A stretch of 64,000 bases of DNA from Sphingobacteriales bacterium. GTDB taxonomy: Bacteria; Bacteroidota; Bacteroidia; Chitinophagales; UBA2359. Made by a program: the position numbers and the translations under genes. The notes beneath the pieces are model-generated. The model was not told the DNA's origin. It ran no database searches and worked only from the letters and a program-made list of their open reading frames with translations. Below are positions 17,701-26,900 of the stretch, piece by piece. How positions within the stretch are numbered: position 1 is the stretch's first letter; the number at the start of each line of letters is the position of its first letter. The stretch lies in assembly GCA_016711295.1 (NCBI GenBank), contig JADJTE010000014.1:1-64000 (forward strand), read 5' to 3'.

Positions 17701-20408
17701 TTGCCAATTTGATGCAATTATTGTCGGGCTTGGGAACGACCGATGATACTGAAATAGAACCTAAACTGGAAGAAAATGATGTATTGAGCGATGCTATTGG
17801 AGTAGATAGCGATAGGGTAGGGGAGGGACTGCCCACCGCCGATGAAAAAGACCTAACCGCAACAACTCGCGACGAAGAAGGGCATGAGGACAATATTACC
17901 ACTTGGGGCGATGTCGATGCCGATTTGTTAGCTGCTGCCCAATCATTGATTGAAGATGGTTTAGGGCTTGATATGAGACAAGCGGACAAAAGCACTAATG
18001 AGCCGCTGCTACTAAGTGCTGATAGCCAAAATACTTATCCCATTCTAACTGGCAATACCGATATATCGATAAATATCCCTATATTGTCCCTCGATAGGGT
18101 AGGGGAGGATAATAATGGCACAGATAATACCGAGAAAGTAGATGATAGCGATATATCAAGCGAACACTACGAATTGAGCAATACAGACTTACCGAGTAAT
18201 ACGGATAAACAAATCGATGCGGATAAAACAATACTAAGCGATGAATTGAGTAATACGGATAAACCAAGTAATATTGACTTACCGAGTAATACGGATAAAC
18301 CGATTATTTCAGATAAACAAATCGATGCAGATAAAACAATATTAAGCGATGAATTGAGTAATACGGATAAACCAAGTAATATTGACTTACCGAGTAATAC
18401 GGATAAACCGATTATTTCAGATAAACAAATCGATGCAGATAAAACAATATTAAGCGGTGAATTGAGTAATACGGATAAACCAAGTAATATTGACTTACCG
18501 AGTAATACGGATAAACCAATTATTTTGGATAAACAAATCGATGCGGATAAAACAATACTAAGCGATGAATTGAGTAATACGGATAAACCAAGTAATACAG
18601 ACTTACCGAATAATGCGGATAAACAAATCGATGCGGATAAAACAATACTAAGCGATGAATTGAATAATACGGATAAACCAAGTAATATTGACTTACCGAG
18701 TAATACGGATAAATTGATTATTTCGGATAAACAAATCGATGCGGATAAAACAATACTAAGCGATGAATTGAGTAATACGGATAAACCAAGTAATACAGAC
18801 TTACCGAATAATGCGGATAAACAAATCGATGCGGATAAAACAATACTAAGCGATGAATTGAGTAATACGGATAAACCAAGTAATACAGACTTACCGAATA
18901 ATGCGGATAAACCAATTATTTCGGATAAACAAATCGATGCAGATAAATCGATTCTAAGCGATGAATTGAGTAATACGGATATACCAAGTAATATAGACTT
19001 ACCGAATAATGCGGATAAACGAAGCGATGCAGATAAATCAATACTAAGCGATGAATTGAGTAATACGGATAAACCAAGTAATACAGACTTACCGAGTAAT
19101 ACAGATAAACCGCTTATTTCGGATAAACAAATCGATGCGGATAAGACAATACTAAGCGATGAATTGAGTAATACGGATAAACCAAGTAATACTGACTTAC
19201 CGAATAATACAGATAAACCGCTTATTTCGGATAAACAAATCGAAGCAGATAAATCAATACTAAGCGATGAATTGAGTAATACGGATAAACCAAGTAATAC
19301 TGACTTACCGAGTAATACAGATAAACCGCTTATTTCGGATAAACAAATCGAAGCAGATAAATCAATACTAAGCGATGAATTGAGTAATACGGATAAACCA
19401 AGTAATACTGACTTACCGAGTAATACAGATAAACTGAGTATTAGGGAGGAGGAGAGCGATACAGATATTGAGAGTGGCTACGCGGAGCAAGACACATTTA
19501 GCAATTGGTCCGTATTTCAAGATGTTCAGGCTGAATTAGCCCAAGATGCTATAGCTGAGGATAACATAACTGTTGCCGATGGAATGGGTGTCGTAGTACA
19601 AGGAGATGACATAATCCAGATCGGCGATATTGATATACCAAGCGACCAAATCCGAGAGTTGCCGCCGCCGCCGCAGGCAATAGACGACAAAGGTTTAGTT
19701 CCAATGGAGCAGGCAAGTGAGCGGGGTAGGGTAGGGGAAGACGAAGAAGAACGATATAGGCAATACCGCAAGCGGATGTCCCAAAAAAATGATTTTAAAC
19801 GACAATGGGACGACTATCTAACAGCCCTGCAAAGCGGCGACCAATCGGTATATGGCGCGTCCGAGCCTACGATAGTGCCCTATCGCCTACCCAAAGAATC
19901 GCAGAGCGAAGAATGGTATATCGACAACGCAGGGTTGATATTGCTGTGGGTTTATTTAGGTTATTTTTTCCGCGACTTGCAATTGATAGACAAAGGCAAA
20001 TTTGCAGACGATGCCGCCCAACAACGCGCCGTGCATCTCTTGCAATATGTGGCTACGAAACAAGAAAATGCCGAAGAACCATTGCTGCTATTGAACAAAA
20101 TCTTGTGCGGAATGCCCTACGACGAACCAATAGAGCGCGAAGTAGCCTTGACCGATAAGGAAAAAGAAGCCTGCAACAAGTTGATAAGCTCTGCCATTAA
20201 AAATTGGTCGGCACTCAAAAATACGAGTATCGAAGGCTATCGCGAGGCATTTATACAGCGCGAAGGCAAATTGACCTATACCGAAGAAGGTTGGAAACTG
20301 TTAGTTACGCCTAAAACATACGATATATTGGTCAATTATTTGCCTTATGGCATTTCGCTCATTCGACAAGCATGGATGACCGATAATTTATGGGTCGAAT
20401 GGGTATGA
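14706..20408 (+). CDS. eCIS tape-measure protein with long internal repeat
   Basis: The 1900-residue protein matches the eCIS tape-measure family at both ends. The N-terminus (about 1-95) has the alternating pattern ending RIDTLHIDIGQI. The C-terminal domain (about 1736-1900) reads NAGLILLWVYLGYFF, LLLLNKILCG, KNWSALKNTSIEGYREAF and LPYGISLIRQAWM. Between are helical segments and a very acidic, low-complexity tract. Residues about 1156-1578 consist of 13 repeats of 36 or 30 residues. Tape-measure proteins set tube length and occupy the lumen during assembly, so the repeats could lengthen the particle or make a flexible section. It begins the operon that continues with the AAA+ ATPase 66 bases downstream. 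An SDRVGEG/LDRVGED/GRVGEDE tag recurs and is also found in the helicase-primase linker. Confidence 0.9.
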   Translation: MSNHVTIKRVSFHVWLPTADEAADMQERVKDLFYSRLLSALEHLFARYNSDDIWWRIDTLHIDIGQINANFSDEDVCGRIVAAIADYLEQLLRNGNTDMPWWTDNNTQANSYAYGYDQEPPDSGKPWWATADSNTADGHTIRRKASAHQARAAAIAPLSAHDLALQSFAYFLQYGVLPWYYQGTLTDLQQQIANNIPEAAALLWHLPTTSTDLKHYTRRLAQQFDAPTVDALLAIFYSHQTALIAQWQRYFAPYWRHRLSATAFAAKWREAQLLVALVYRRLDASPPILLRQIVAALAQALAMTLDEWLETLYAQTNPAAAEISPTSALNEVAAATELAETSSDEAIMQLRFGTPADKIASKSTVDLTEDNYDESVQGERQLPITASTSKKIDFDTEESAWTDILGELYHHVGQQKDLFADQQILTQNIATWLDKVRTALSPPRWKPDFSRVEGLLTELSLALTQLLQSYAAEWSPQITILKTTDDNAISTEQLLADSHQSPDKTPLTDQQRDEIKAMLQWAIVWQNVLQTALTDTSTQQAVVNTPYYYTVVQTFGQNIPTAANLLEAYKPINIDQQTNLSALIAQLAEITRDIGQKTAQLSQSAAYTRLANLPQLLEQWREMSPASALQPLEQALERNYFAPTDLEPLQHWIRAWVDKKMQLSDDADWLNVQLYELSVLTRQWLRVTEALAVLGEWNIADMPIDTHLAADDRQGDLQLQIERLTKTIAEGRATDADSMEYRNLQMQYLRQMGAALYSYLRALAAIWSQSVQLLAQIGEMPEGKVYWYDSDKENKYPTAAESLHSADKGLLQDLLAQTKTMSLEISISAQRNTYSHIADTLEQMLIIATDIQQHLIPIAQLPPDEPRQPLAADALNLAQSLQNALSRLAKKLRIAALQYQINRNLPIIAAAAHLDKDDSAAITSSDTINTTLNLDTPIISVESREHTPTDNIADLPVVPMTAPAANIFAPADTDKPTLSDNKMANILLPEFIANLDESFANLMQLLSGLGTTDDTEIEPKLEENDVLSDAIGVDSDRVGEGLPTADEKDLTATTRDEEGHEDNITTWGDVDADLLAAAQSLIEDGLGLDMRQADKSTNEPLLLSADSQNTYPILTGNTDISINIPILSLDRVGEDNNGTDNTEKVDDSDISSEHYELSNTDLPSNTDKQIDADKTILSDELSNTDKPSNIDLPSNTDKPIISDKQIDADKTILSDELSNTDKPSNIDLPSNTDKPIISDKQIDADKTILSGELSNTDKPSNIDLPSNTDKPIILDKQIDADKTILSDELSNTDKPSNTDLPNNADKQIDADKTILSDELNNTDKPSNIDLPSNTDKLIISDKQIDADKTILSDELSNTDKPSNTDLPNNADKQIDADKTILSDELSNTDKPSNTDLPNNADKPIISDKQIDADKSILSDELSNTDIPSNIDLPNNADKRSDADKSILSDELSNTDKPSNTDLPSNTDKPLISDKQIDADKTILSDELSNTDKPSNTDLPNNTDKPLISDKQIEADKSILSDELSNTDKPSNTDLPSNTDKPLISDKQIEADKSILSDELSNTDKPSNTDLPSNTDKLSIREEESDTDIESGYAEQDTFSNWSVFQDVQAELAQDAIAEDNITVADGMGVVVQGDDIIQIGDIDIPSDQIRELPPPPQAIDDKGLVPMEQASERGRVGEDEEERYRQYRKRMSQKNDFKRQWDDYLTALQSGDQSVYGASEPTIVPYRLPKESQSEEWYIDNAGLILLWVYLGYFFRDLQLIDKGKFADDAAQQRAVHLLQYVATKQENAEEPLLLLNKILCGMPYDEPIEREVALTDKEKEACNKLISSAIKNWSALKNTSIEGYREAFIQREGKLTYTEEGWKLLVTPKTYDILVNYLPYGISLIRQAWMTDNLWVEWV
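18171..19443 (+). repeat. 13-unit 108/90-bp coding repeat in tape-measure gene
   Basis: Units follow ELSNTDKPSNTDLPSNTDKP then (I/L)ISDKQIDADKTILSD: 36 residues (108 bp), or 30 residues (90 bp) when the PIISDK step is missing. The first and last units are partial. Copies are nearly identical at the DNA level, which points to recent expansion. Each unit carries one or two words matching the reverse complement of GTATTACTYGGTTT, the motif found before the plasmid replication operons. Confidence 0.95.
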
Positions 20409-20474
20409 AATAACACGGTAATATCTATAAAAAATAAGTAATTTTATTCATCAACCACTACAAAGCTCAAATTT

Positions 20475-21797
20475 ATGAACGGTAGAAACGTAAAAATATC
20501 TATCGACTATCTGCGATACGTGTTGCGCATACGCTTTCAACAGCATTTCGGGACCGATGATACCCCCGAAACCATCGAGCCGCCCCAATTGGCCAGCGAC
20601 GGCTCGCCCTTTTACGAATATGTATCTCAGCATGATTTGTCGTTTAATGAATATATTATATTATTATTGGCATTGACACCGCACGTACAGCCCGACATAT
20701 TTTCCAAAACCGTACAAGAGTTTATGCCCGAAGGCGGCGACTTTCCCGAATTTGGCGGCGTTAAGGGCACCAATCACAGAGGTTTCTTGCCGACGGGCGA
20801 AACGGCTGTATTCCTCTTAGCAGAAGGCGATTATGAAAAGCGTTTCGCGGTGCAAAAGATATTCTCAGACGACCATTTTTTTTATCGCCAGAATGTATTG
20901 CGCATCGAGGAGCCACCCGAGGGCGAACCCATGTTGAGCGGACGTTTGGCAATGTCGCGCGAGTTCATAGAATTGTTCACATCAGGCGACGAATATCGCC
21001 CTAAATTTACGACCAACTTTCCTGCCAAACGAGTGCATACCCAAATGACTTGGGACGATTTGATACTCAACTATCAAACTATGCAACAGATAGAAGACAT
21101 CAAAAATTGGACGCTCTACCACCAACAATTTTTGGACGATTGGCAAATGCGGCGCAAAGTGAAGCCAGGATATCGCGCCCTATTCTACGGACCACCCGGA
21201 ACAGGCAAGACCCTAACAGCCAGCTTATTGGGCAAATACACAGAACGCGATGTATACAAAATAGATTTGTCGATGGTGGTATCAAAATATATCGGCGAGA
21301 CAGAAAAAAACCTATCTAAAATCTTTGACCAAGCAGAACATCGACATTGGATTCTATTTTTTGACGAAGCCGACTCAATTTTTGGCAAGCGCACAGGCGT
21401 TCAGAGTTCTAACGACAAATATGCCAACCAAGAAGTATCATTCTTGTTACAGCGCATCGAAGATTATGACGGGCTAATTATTTTGGCATCAAACCTAAAA
21501 AGCAATATCGATACTGCCTTTTTGCGCCGTTTTCATAGCGTCATCTATTTTCCGCTACCCGACGAAGATGAACGCTTGGTATTGTGGCGCAAAAGTTTTC
21601 CGCCACAGGTTGTTTTTTCGCCCGATGTCAATTTTAAACATATAGCTACCCAATACGAAATGTCGGGTGCATTGATTATGAACGTAGTACAACACGCCTG
21701 CCTACGCGCCTTAGCACGCCAAAGCGACCAAATTGCCCAACGCGATATTGTAGAAGGCATACAACGCGAATTTTTTAAGCAAGGCAAAACACTATAA
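20475..21797 (+). CDS. eCIS AAA+ ATPase (Afp15/Pvc15-like)
   Basis: The 440-residue protein has an N-terminal family-specific region (1-200) and one AAA+ module. Walker A is GPPGTGKT at about 239-246, Walker B ILFFDEADSIFGKR near 293-306, then a sensor-1 region IILASNLKSNID and arginine-finger-like FLRRFHSVIYF. Single-module ATPases of this type are universal in eCIS clusters and are needed for assembly or stability of particles. Its place directly after the tape-measure gene agrees with that. No signal peptide is present, so it should act in the cytoplasm. Confidence 0.92.
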   Translation: MNGRNVKISIDYLRYVLRIRFQQHFGTDDTPETIEPPQLASDGSPFYEYVSQHDLSFNEYIILLLALTPHVQPDIFSKTVQEFMPEGGDFPEFGGVKGTNHRGFLPTGETAVFLLAEGDYEKRFAVQKIFSDDHFFYRQNVLRIEEPPEGEPMLSGRLAMSREFIELFTSGDEYRPKFTTNFPAKRVHTQMTWDDLILNYQTMQQIEDIKNWTLYHQQFLDDWQMRRKVKPGYRALFYGPPGTGKTLTASLLGKYTERDVYKIDLSMVVSKYIGETEKNLSKIFDQAEHRHWILFFDEADSIFGKRTGVQSSNDKYANQEVSFLLQRIEDYDGLIILASNLKSNIDTAFLRRFHSVIYFPLPDEDERLVLWRKSFPPQVVFSPDVNFKHIATQYEMSGALIMNVVQHACLRALARQSDQIAQRDIVEGIQREFFKQGKTL

Positions 21798-21877
21798 TTT
21801 TGTAATGTAAATATAAACAAAACATGCACATTTATTTATTTTTTTCAAAAAAAGAAGCTAAACCGAAAAAAATAGGC

Positions 21878-21885
21878 TATATTTG
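21878..21885 (+). promoter_or_regulatory. -7 promoter element of the kinase gene
   Basis: TATATTTG matches the Bacteroidota TAnnTTTG box, 63 bases before the kinase ATG at 21949. It is separate from the AAA+ gene, so the kinase can have its own transcript. Confidence 0.5.
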
Positions 21886-21948
21886 GCACTCTATACATTA
21901 GCATATCGCGCCAAACGCCCTACCTCATAATCATACAATCTGGCATCT

Positions 21949-23771
21949 ATGCATAACCTCAGCGAAAATACCGTATTTCACCAGCGTTACCTACTCCTTA
22001 GCTTACTCGGTTCGGGTGCTTTTTCCGAAGTTTGGAAAGCCCGCGACCAAAGAACAGGCACTACCGTAGCTATCAAAATATTTGCCCCCGATAAAGGCAT
22101 AGACCAAGACGGCATTGAAGCCTTTGCCGAAGAATTTCGTACTACCAGCGAATTGATACACCCCCACATCTTGCGAGCCAACTATTTTGATGTGTGCGAG
22201 CAATCGCCCTATTTGGTCCTGCCTTATTGTAAAGGGCGAAGCCTAAGCGCGTGGCTGGCGCAAAAACATCCATTTAGCGAGCAAAACATCGCCGAAATCA
22301 TGTATCAAATCGGCAGCGCATTAGCCTATATACACCAATCAAAAGATGAAGACGGCAATATTATTGTTCATAAAGACATTAAACCTGCCAATATCCTTAT
22401 CAAAGACGAGCGTTTGGGCAATTACCTATTGGCAGATTTCGGTATTAGCTCACGCATGAAACATACCGTAGCGCGAAGCGTGCTGGGAAGCAGCCTAAAT
22501 CTCAATTCCTACAATTCTTTTACGCCCGCCTACGCACCACCTGAAGTGAACCGTAGTCTGCCCGCGCCATCAGGCGATGTTTTTTCATTGGGTATGACTC
22601 TCCTCGAACTTATCTACGGAAAGCCATTGCCCTATCCCCAGCCATTAGGGCAAATGTTAGGACGTACTAACGAATTGCCCGAACTGCCCCCTATGTCAGA
22701 CCGATTCTCCGACTCCTTATGTGGACTGGTATTAGCCTGCCTCGACCCCGATAAATACAAACGACCCACCGCTGCATCTTTAGCCGAACAATCCGAATTT
22801 TTTCTCAAAAACGGGCATTGGAAAACTAAATACCCGCCTACCGAAAATATCAGCCGAGCCATCGTAAACGATATTTTGCAAAATATCAATGACGAAGAAG
22901 ATACCATCCCTATCGCCAAATCGAGCCTCCCACACACGACCAACGACGAAGAGGATACTCGCGCCGTATCCAATAAAAAATCTACTGACCAAAGTAGTTT
23001 TGACCAAATAGTAGTATCAAAAATTTCGCTCGAAGGAGATGCCGACAAAAGAACCATACCACCACCGCCAGCGCACAAATCTGACAATAACCCGCCCTTT
23101 ATCGAAGAACAAATCGAACCCGAAACCAAGAAAAATACGAGCGGGCGCATAGCGCAAAGACAGACCCACACCAACGAGCCGCCAAGGTCATCTATTTTGC
23201 CCAAAGCCTTGATAGGCACAGCAGTAGCTATAGCATTAGCAATCGGAGCATGGGTAGGAGGTTTTATCCAGGCGGAACCACCACCCCACCTGCCGCTGCT
23301 ACGATATGGCATGAAGAAAGTATCGTCAAGGATTTGCCCGAAACCTACCGAAATTTTCTAAGTGCCTACCAAGAGAAACGCCACCCCAGCGACAAAAATT
23401 TTATCTTGTATAGTAGTAATGACTGGACATTGATAGATTATCAAATGGGTGCTGATAGCCAAAAGAGCTTAGCTTGCCTGCTCCACGACCAAACCACCAA
23501 TCCTCCCAAAGTGCGCTTGGTTATTTGGCACCCCGATACAAAAGGGCAATTAGTATTAGATAGTAACATATCACCCATTACTTGTAACGACTGTAAAGGC
23601 ATTATTGCTCAAGAAAGCACCATACCTACCGTTTGTGCTATTGATGCCACCGCCGCTACTACTGCCCAGCCCGTCACAATGCCCTATGCCTACCTCAAAA
23701 CCGACGAGCCTAATCCACGCATTATTTACCGCTCAAAAAGCGGAAATATCGGGCTGTGCTATGGCAAATAA
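21949..23771 (+). CDS. Membrane Ser/Thr kinase with C-terminal sensor region, frameshifted as read
   Basis: The N-terminal Hanks kinase domain (about 1-290) is complete: GSGAFSEVW, AIKIF, catalytic loop VHKDIKPAN (HKD instead of HRD), LADFGIS and APPEV. A Ser/Asp/Pro-rich juxtamembrane linker follows. One predicted transmembrane helix (about 422-442, ALIGTAVAIALAIGAWVGG) leads to a C-terminal domain of about 165 residues, probably periplasmic, with a CNDC motif. The frame breaks in the T4 run 23262-23265. One more T would join GGFYPGGTTTPP and continue to the stop at 23771, giving about 607 residues. The domain plan is that of PknB/PpkA-type kinases, some of which activate type VI systems by phosphorylating FHA proteins. 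An FHA protein is encoded at 1327-3381. Confidence 0.82.
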
Positions 23772-23902
23772 ATCCCTCAAACGTCATATCTGCACTGCGC
23801 ATTTGCCAACAAGAACCAATAAAATTTGAGAGATGCTACAAGAGCATTTAGCCCCACATGCCACCACTACAATAGTTATTTATACAGCTAACTCAACCTC
23901 TC

Positions 23903-26900
23903 ATGAAAAAAAATACCGTTCTTATACTTGTTTTGTGGGCAATTGCTATGGCTAATTTGGAAGCACAAACTTGTAATGATCTTAGCTTTGGCAGCATTAC
24001 AGCCTCACCTACAAGCGTTTGTGCAGGGCAAAATACCAATTTGACTGCCACGCTCAATAGCACATATCAAGTAACTTTTACAGGTAACGGCGGTGCTATG
24101 ATCAACGATAATGCTGCTGCCACGCCTTCTCCTCTTACACTTACCGTTTTGGGCTTGCCTGCGAGTGGTGTCACCGTAGCTTCTATTACCCTCAACGGAT
24201 TGACCCATACGCTTACCCAAGATATAGACATCTACGTCCAATCGCCAACAGCAACTAACGTAGTGTTAATGTCTGATATACCCGATAATAGCGGCGTTAT
24301 TGATGTCGATATAACCCTGCAAGATGGAGGAAGCCCTTTCCCTGCCGACATAATAACAGGTACTTATGCCCCTGCCAACCAAGACGGTGGCGACCCTGAC
24401 AATGCACCAGGCGGTGCGGGAATGTTATTATCGGCTTTTACGGGCAATGCCAACGGCACATGGAATCTTTTTATCAACGACGATACAAATACTAATACGG
24501 GTACGCTCGAATCTTGGAGTATTACCTTTAATGTTCCAACCTCAACAGGCATTAGCTATCAATGGTCTTCCAACAATGGTACAAGCATCAATAACGCCAC
24601 CACCGCAGCAGCTAATTCTGCACCCACAACTAATACTACTTACTCCGTTACAGCAACAGGTATTGGCGGCTGTACGGCAACAGGATCTGTAAGTGTCACC
24701 GCAACCGCTTTGCCCACAGTAAACGACCCTACTGACCAAAGCGTCTGCGCAGGTTCGAATACAACGGCAGTAAGTTTTAGTGGCTCAGGTGGTGCTACTT
24801 TTTCTTGGACTAATAATACGCCCAGCATTGGCTTGGCGGCATCAGGTACGGGTAATATCGCTGCATTTTCTGCCCTTAATTCAGGTACATCTCCTATTAC
24901 AGCAACCATTACAGTTACTCCCTCCATTGGAGGTGCTTGTAGTGGCACGCCCCAAACATTTACTATTACCGTCAATCCTGTTCCTACCGCTACTATCGCT
25001 TTATCCGAAAGTTCCAACGCTACGCCCAACGGAAATGTCTGTAGCGGGGAGAGTATCACCCTCATCGCGTCGGGCGGCATATCCTATAATTGGAGCAACG
25101 GCGGAGGCACTAACTCTTTCATCAATGACATACCCACTTTCCCATCAGAAACCTACACCGTAACTGTAACTGCTATAGGAGGCTGTACGGCTACTGCATC
25201 TCGCACCGTAACCGCCAATAGCCTACCCACTGTCACCATAACCCCTACCTCACCCACAATATGCGTAGGTAGTAGCACTGCCCTAACTGCGTCAGGAGGT
25301 ACGACCTATACATGGTCAGCATCGGGAGGGGGTAATATCGTTAGTGGAGGCAATAGTGCTACTCCTACGGTTAATGCGGCTGGTTCATATAGTGTAACAG
25401 CGACTACTGCGGGTTGTACGGCGACAAATGCCGTAGTTGTTACTGCTACTAATCCGCCCAATGCGGGTGTAGCACAGTCGGCATTGTCGGTGTGCAATAA
25501 CAGTACGACCCCTGTGGGCTTGTTCAGTCTTTTGAGCAATGCGCAATCGGGCGGCGTTTGGACGGTGGCGAGTGGTAGCCCCGCAAGCGGAACGTTTAAT
25601 GCTTCTAATGGCACTTTTACGCCGAATGGCAATGCGGTAGGCACTTTTACCTTTACTTATACCGTAACGGGTGCTGCGGGTTGTCCGGGCACGGATAGCG
25701 AGACGGTGACGGTTATTTTGACTGGTGCGGTGAGCGCGGGCACAGCCTCAGCCCCTCAATCTGCTTGTGTGAATAGCACCAATGCGATTAGTTTGCTGAA
25801 TTTATTGACGGAGGAGACCTCGGGCGGTGTTTGGACGGTGGCATCGGGCAGCCCTGCAAGCGGAACATTTAATGCAACCAACGGCACTTTTACGCCGAAT
25901 GGCAATGCCAAGGCACTTTACCTTTACTTATACCGTTACAGGCGCATCGGGTTGTCCGGGCACAGATAGCGAGACGGTGACGATTATCTTGACGAGTACG
26001 CCTAACGCGGGTGTAGCACAGTCGGCATTGTCGGTGTGCAATAACAGTACGACCCTGGGTTTGTTCAGTCTTTTTGACGAATGCGCAATCGGGCGGCGTT
26101 TGGACGGTGGCGAGTGGTAGCCCCGCAAGCGGAACGTTTAATGCTTCTAATGGCACTTTTTACGCCGAATGGCAATGCGGTAGGCACTTTTACCTTTACT
26201 TATACCGTAACGGGTGCGGGTTGTCCGGGCACGGATAGCGAGACGGTGACGGTTATTTTGACTGGTGCGGTGAGCGCGGGCACAGCCTCAGCCCCTCAAT
26301 CTGCTTGTGTGAATAGTACCAATGCAATTAGTTTGCTGAATTTATTGACGGGCGAGACCTCGGGCGGTGTCTGGACGGTGGCATCGGGTAGCCCTGCAAG
26401 CGGAACATTTAATGCAACCAACGGCACTTTTACGCCGAATGGCAATGCCGTTGGCACCTTTACCTTTACTTATACCGTTACAGGCGCATCGGGTTGTCCG
26501 GGCACAGATAGCGAGACGGTGACGATTATCTTGACGAGTACGCCTAACGCGGGTGTAGCACAGTCGGCATTGTCGGTGTGCAATAACAGTACGACCCCTG
26601 TGGGCTTGTTCAGTCTTTTGACGAATGCGCAATCGGGCGGTGTTTGGACTGTGGCATCGGGTAGCCCCGCGAGCGGAACGTTTACTGCTTCTAATGGCAC
26701 TTTTACGCCGAATGGCAATGCGGTAGGTACTTTTACCTTTACTTATACCGTAACGGGTGCTGCGGGTTGTCCGGGGCACGGATAGCGAGACGGTGACGGT
26801 TATTTTGACGGGTGCGGTGAGTGCGGGCACAGCCTCCGCCCCTCAATCTGCTTGTGTGAATAGCACCAATGCGATTAGTTTGCTGGGTTTATTGACGGAG

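Noticed and set aside
18171..19443. Possible CRISPR array
   Set aside because: The 108/90-bp units are continuous, in frame and without unique spacers; they code for protein repeats.
19805..20158. 117-codon plus-strand frame inside the tape-measure gene
   Set aside because: It is an out-of-frame shadow over the conserved C-terminal domain and has Arg-rich composition with no domain.
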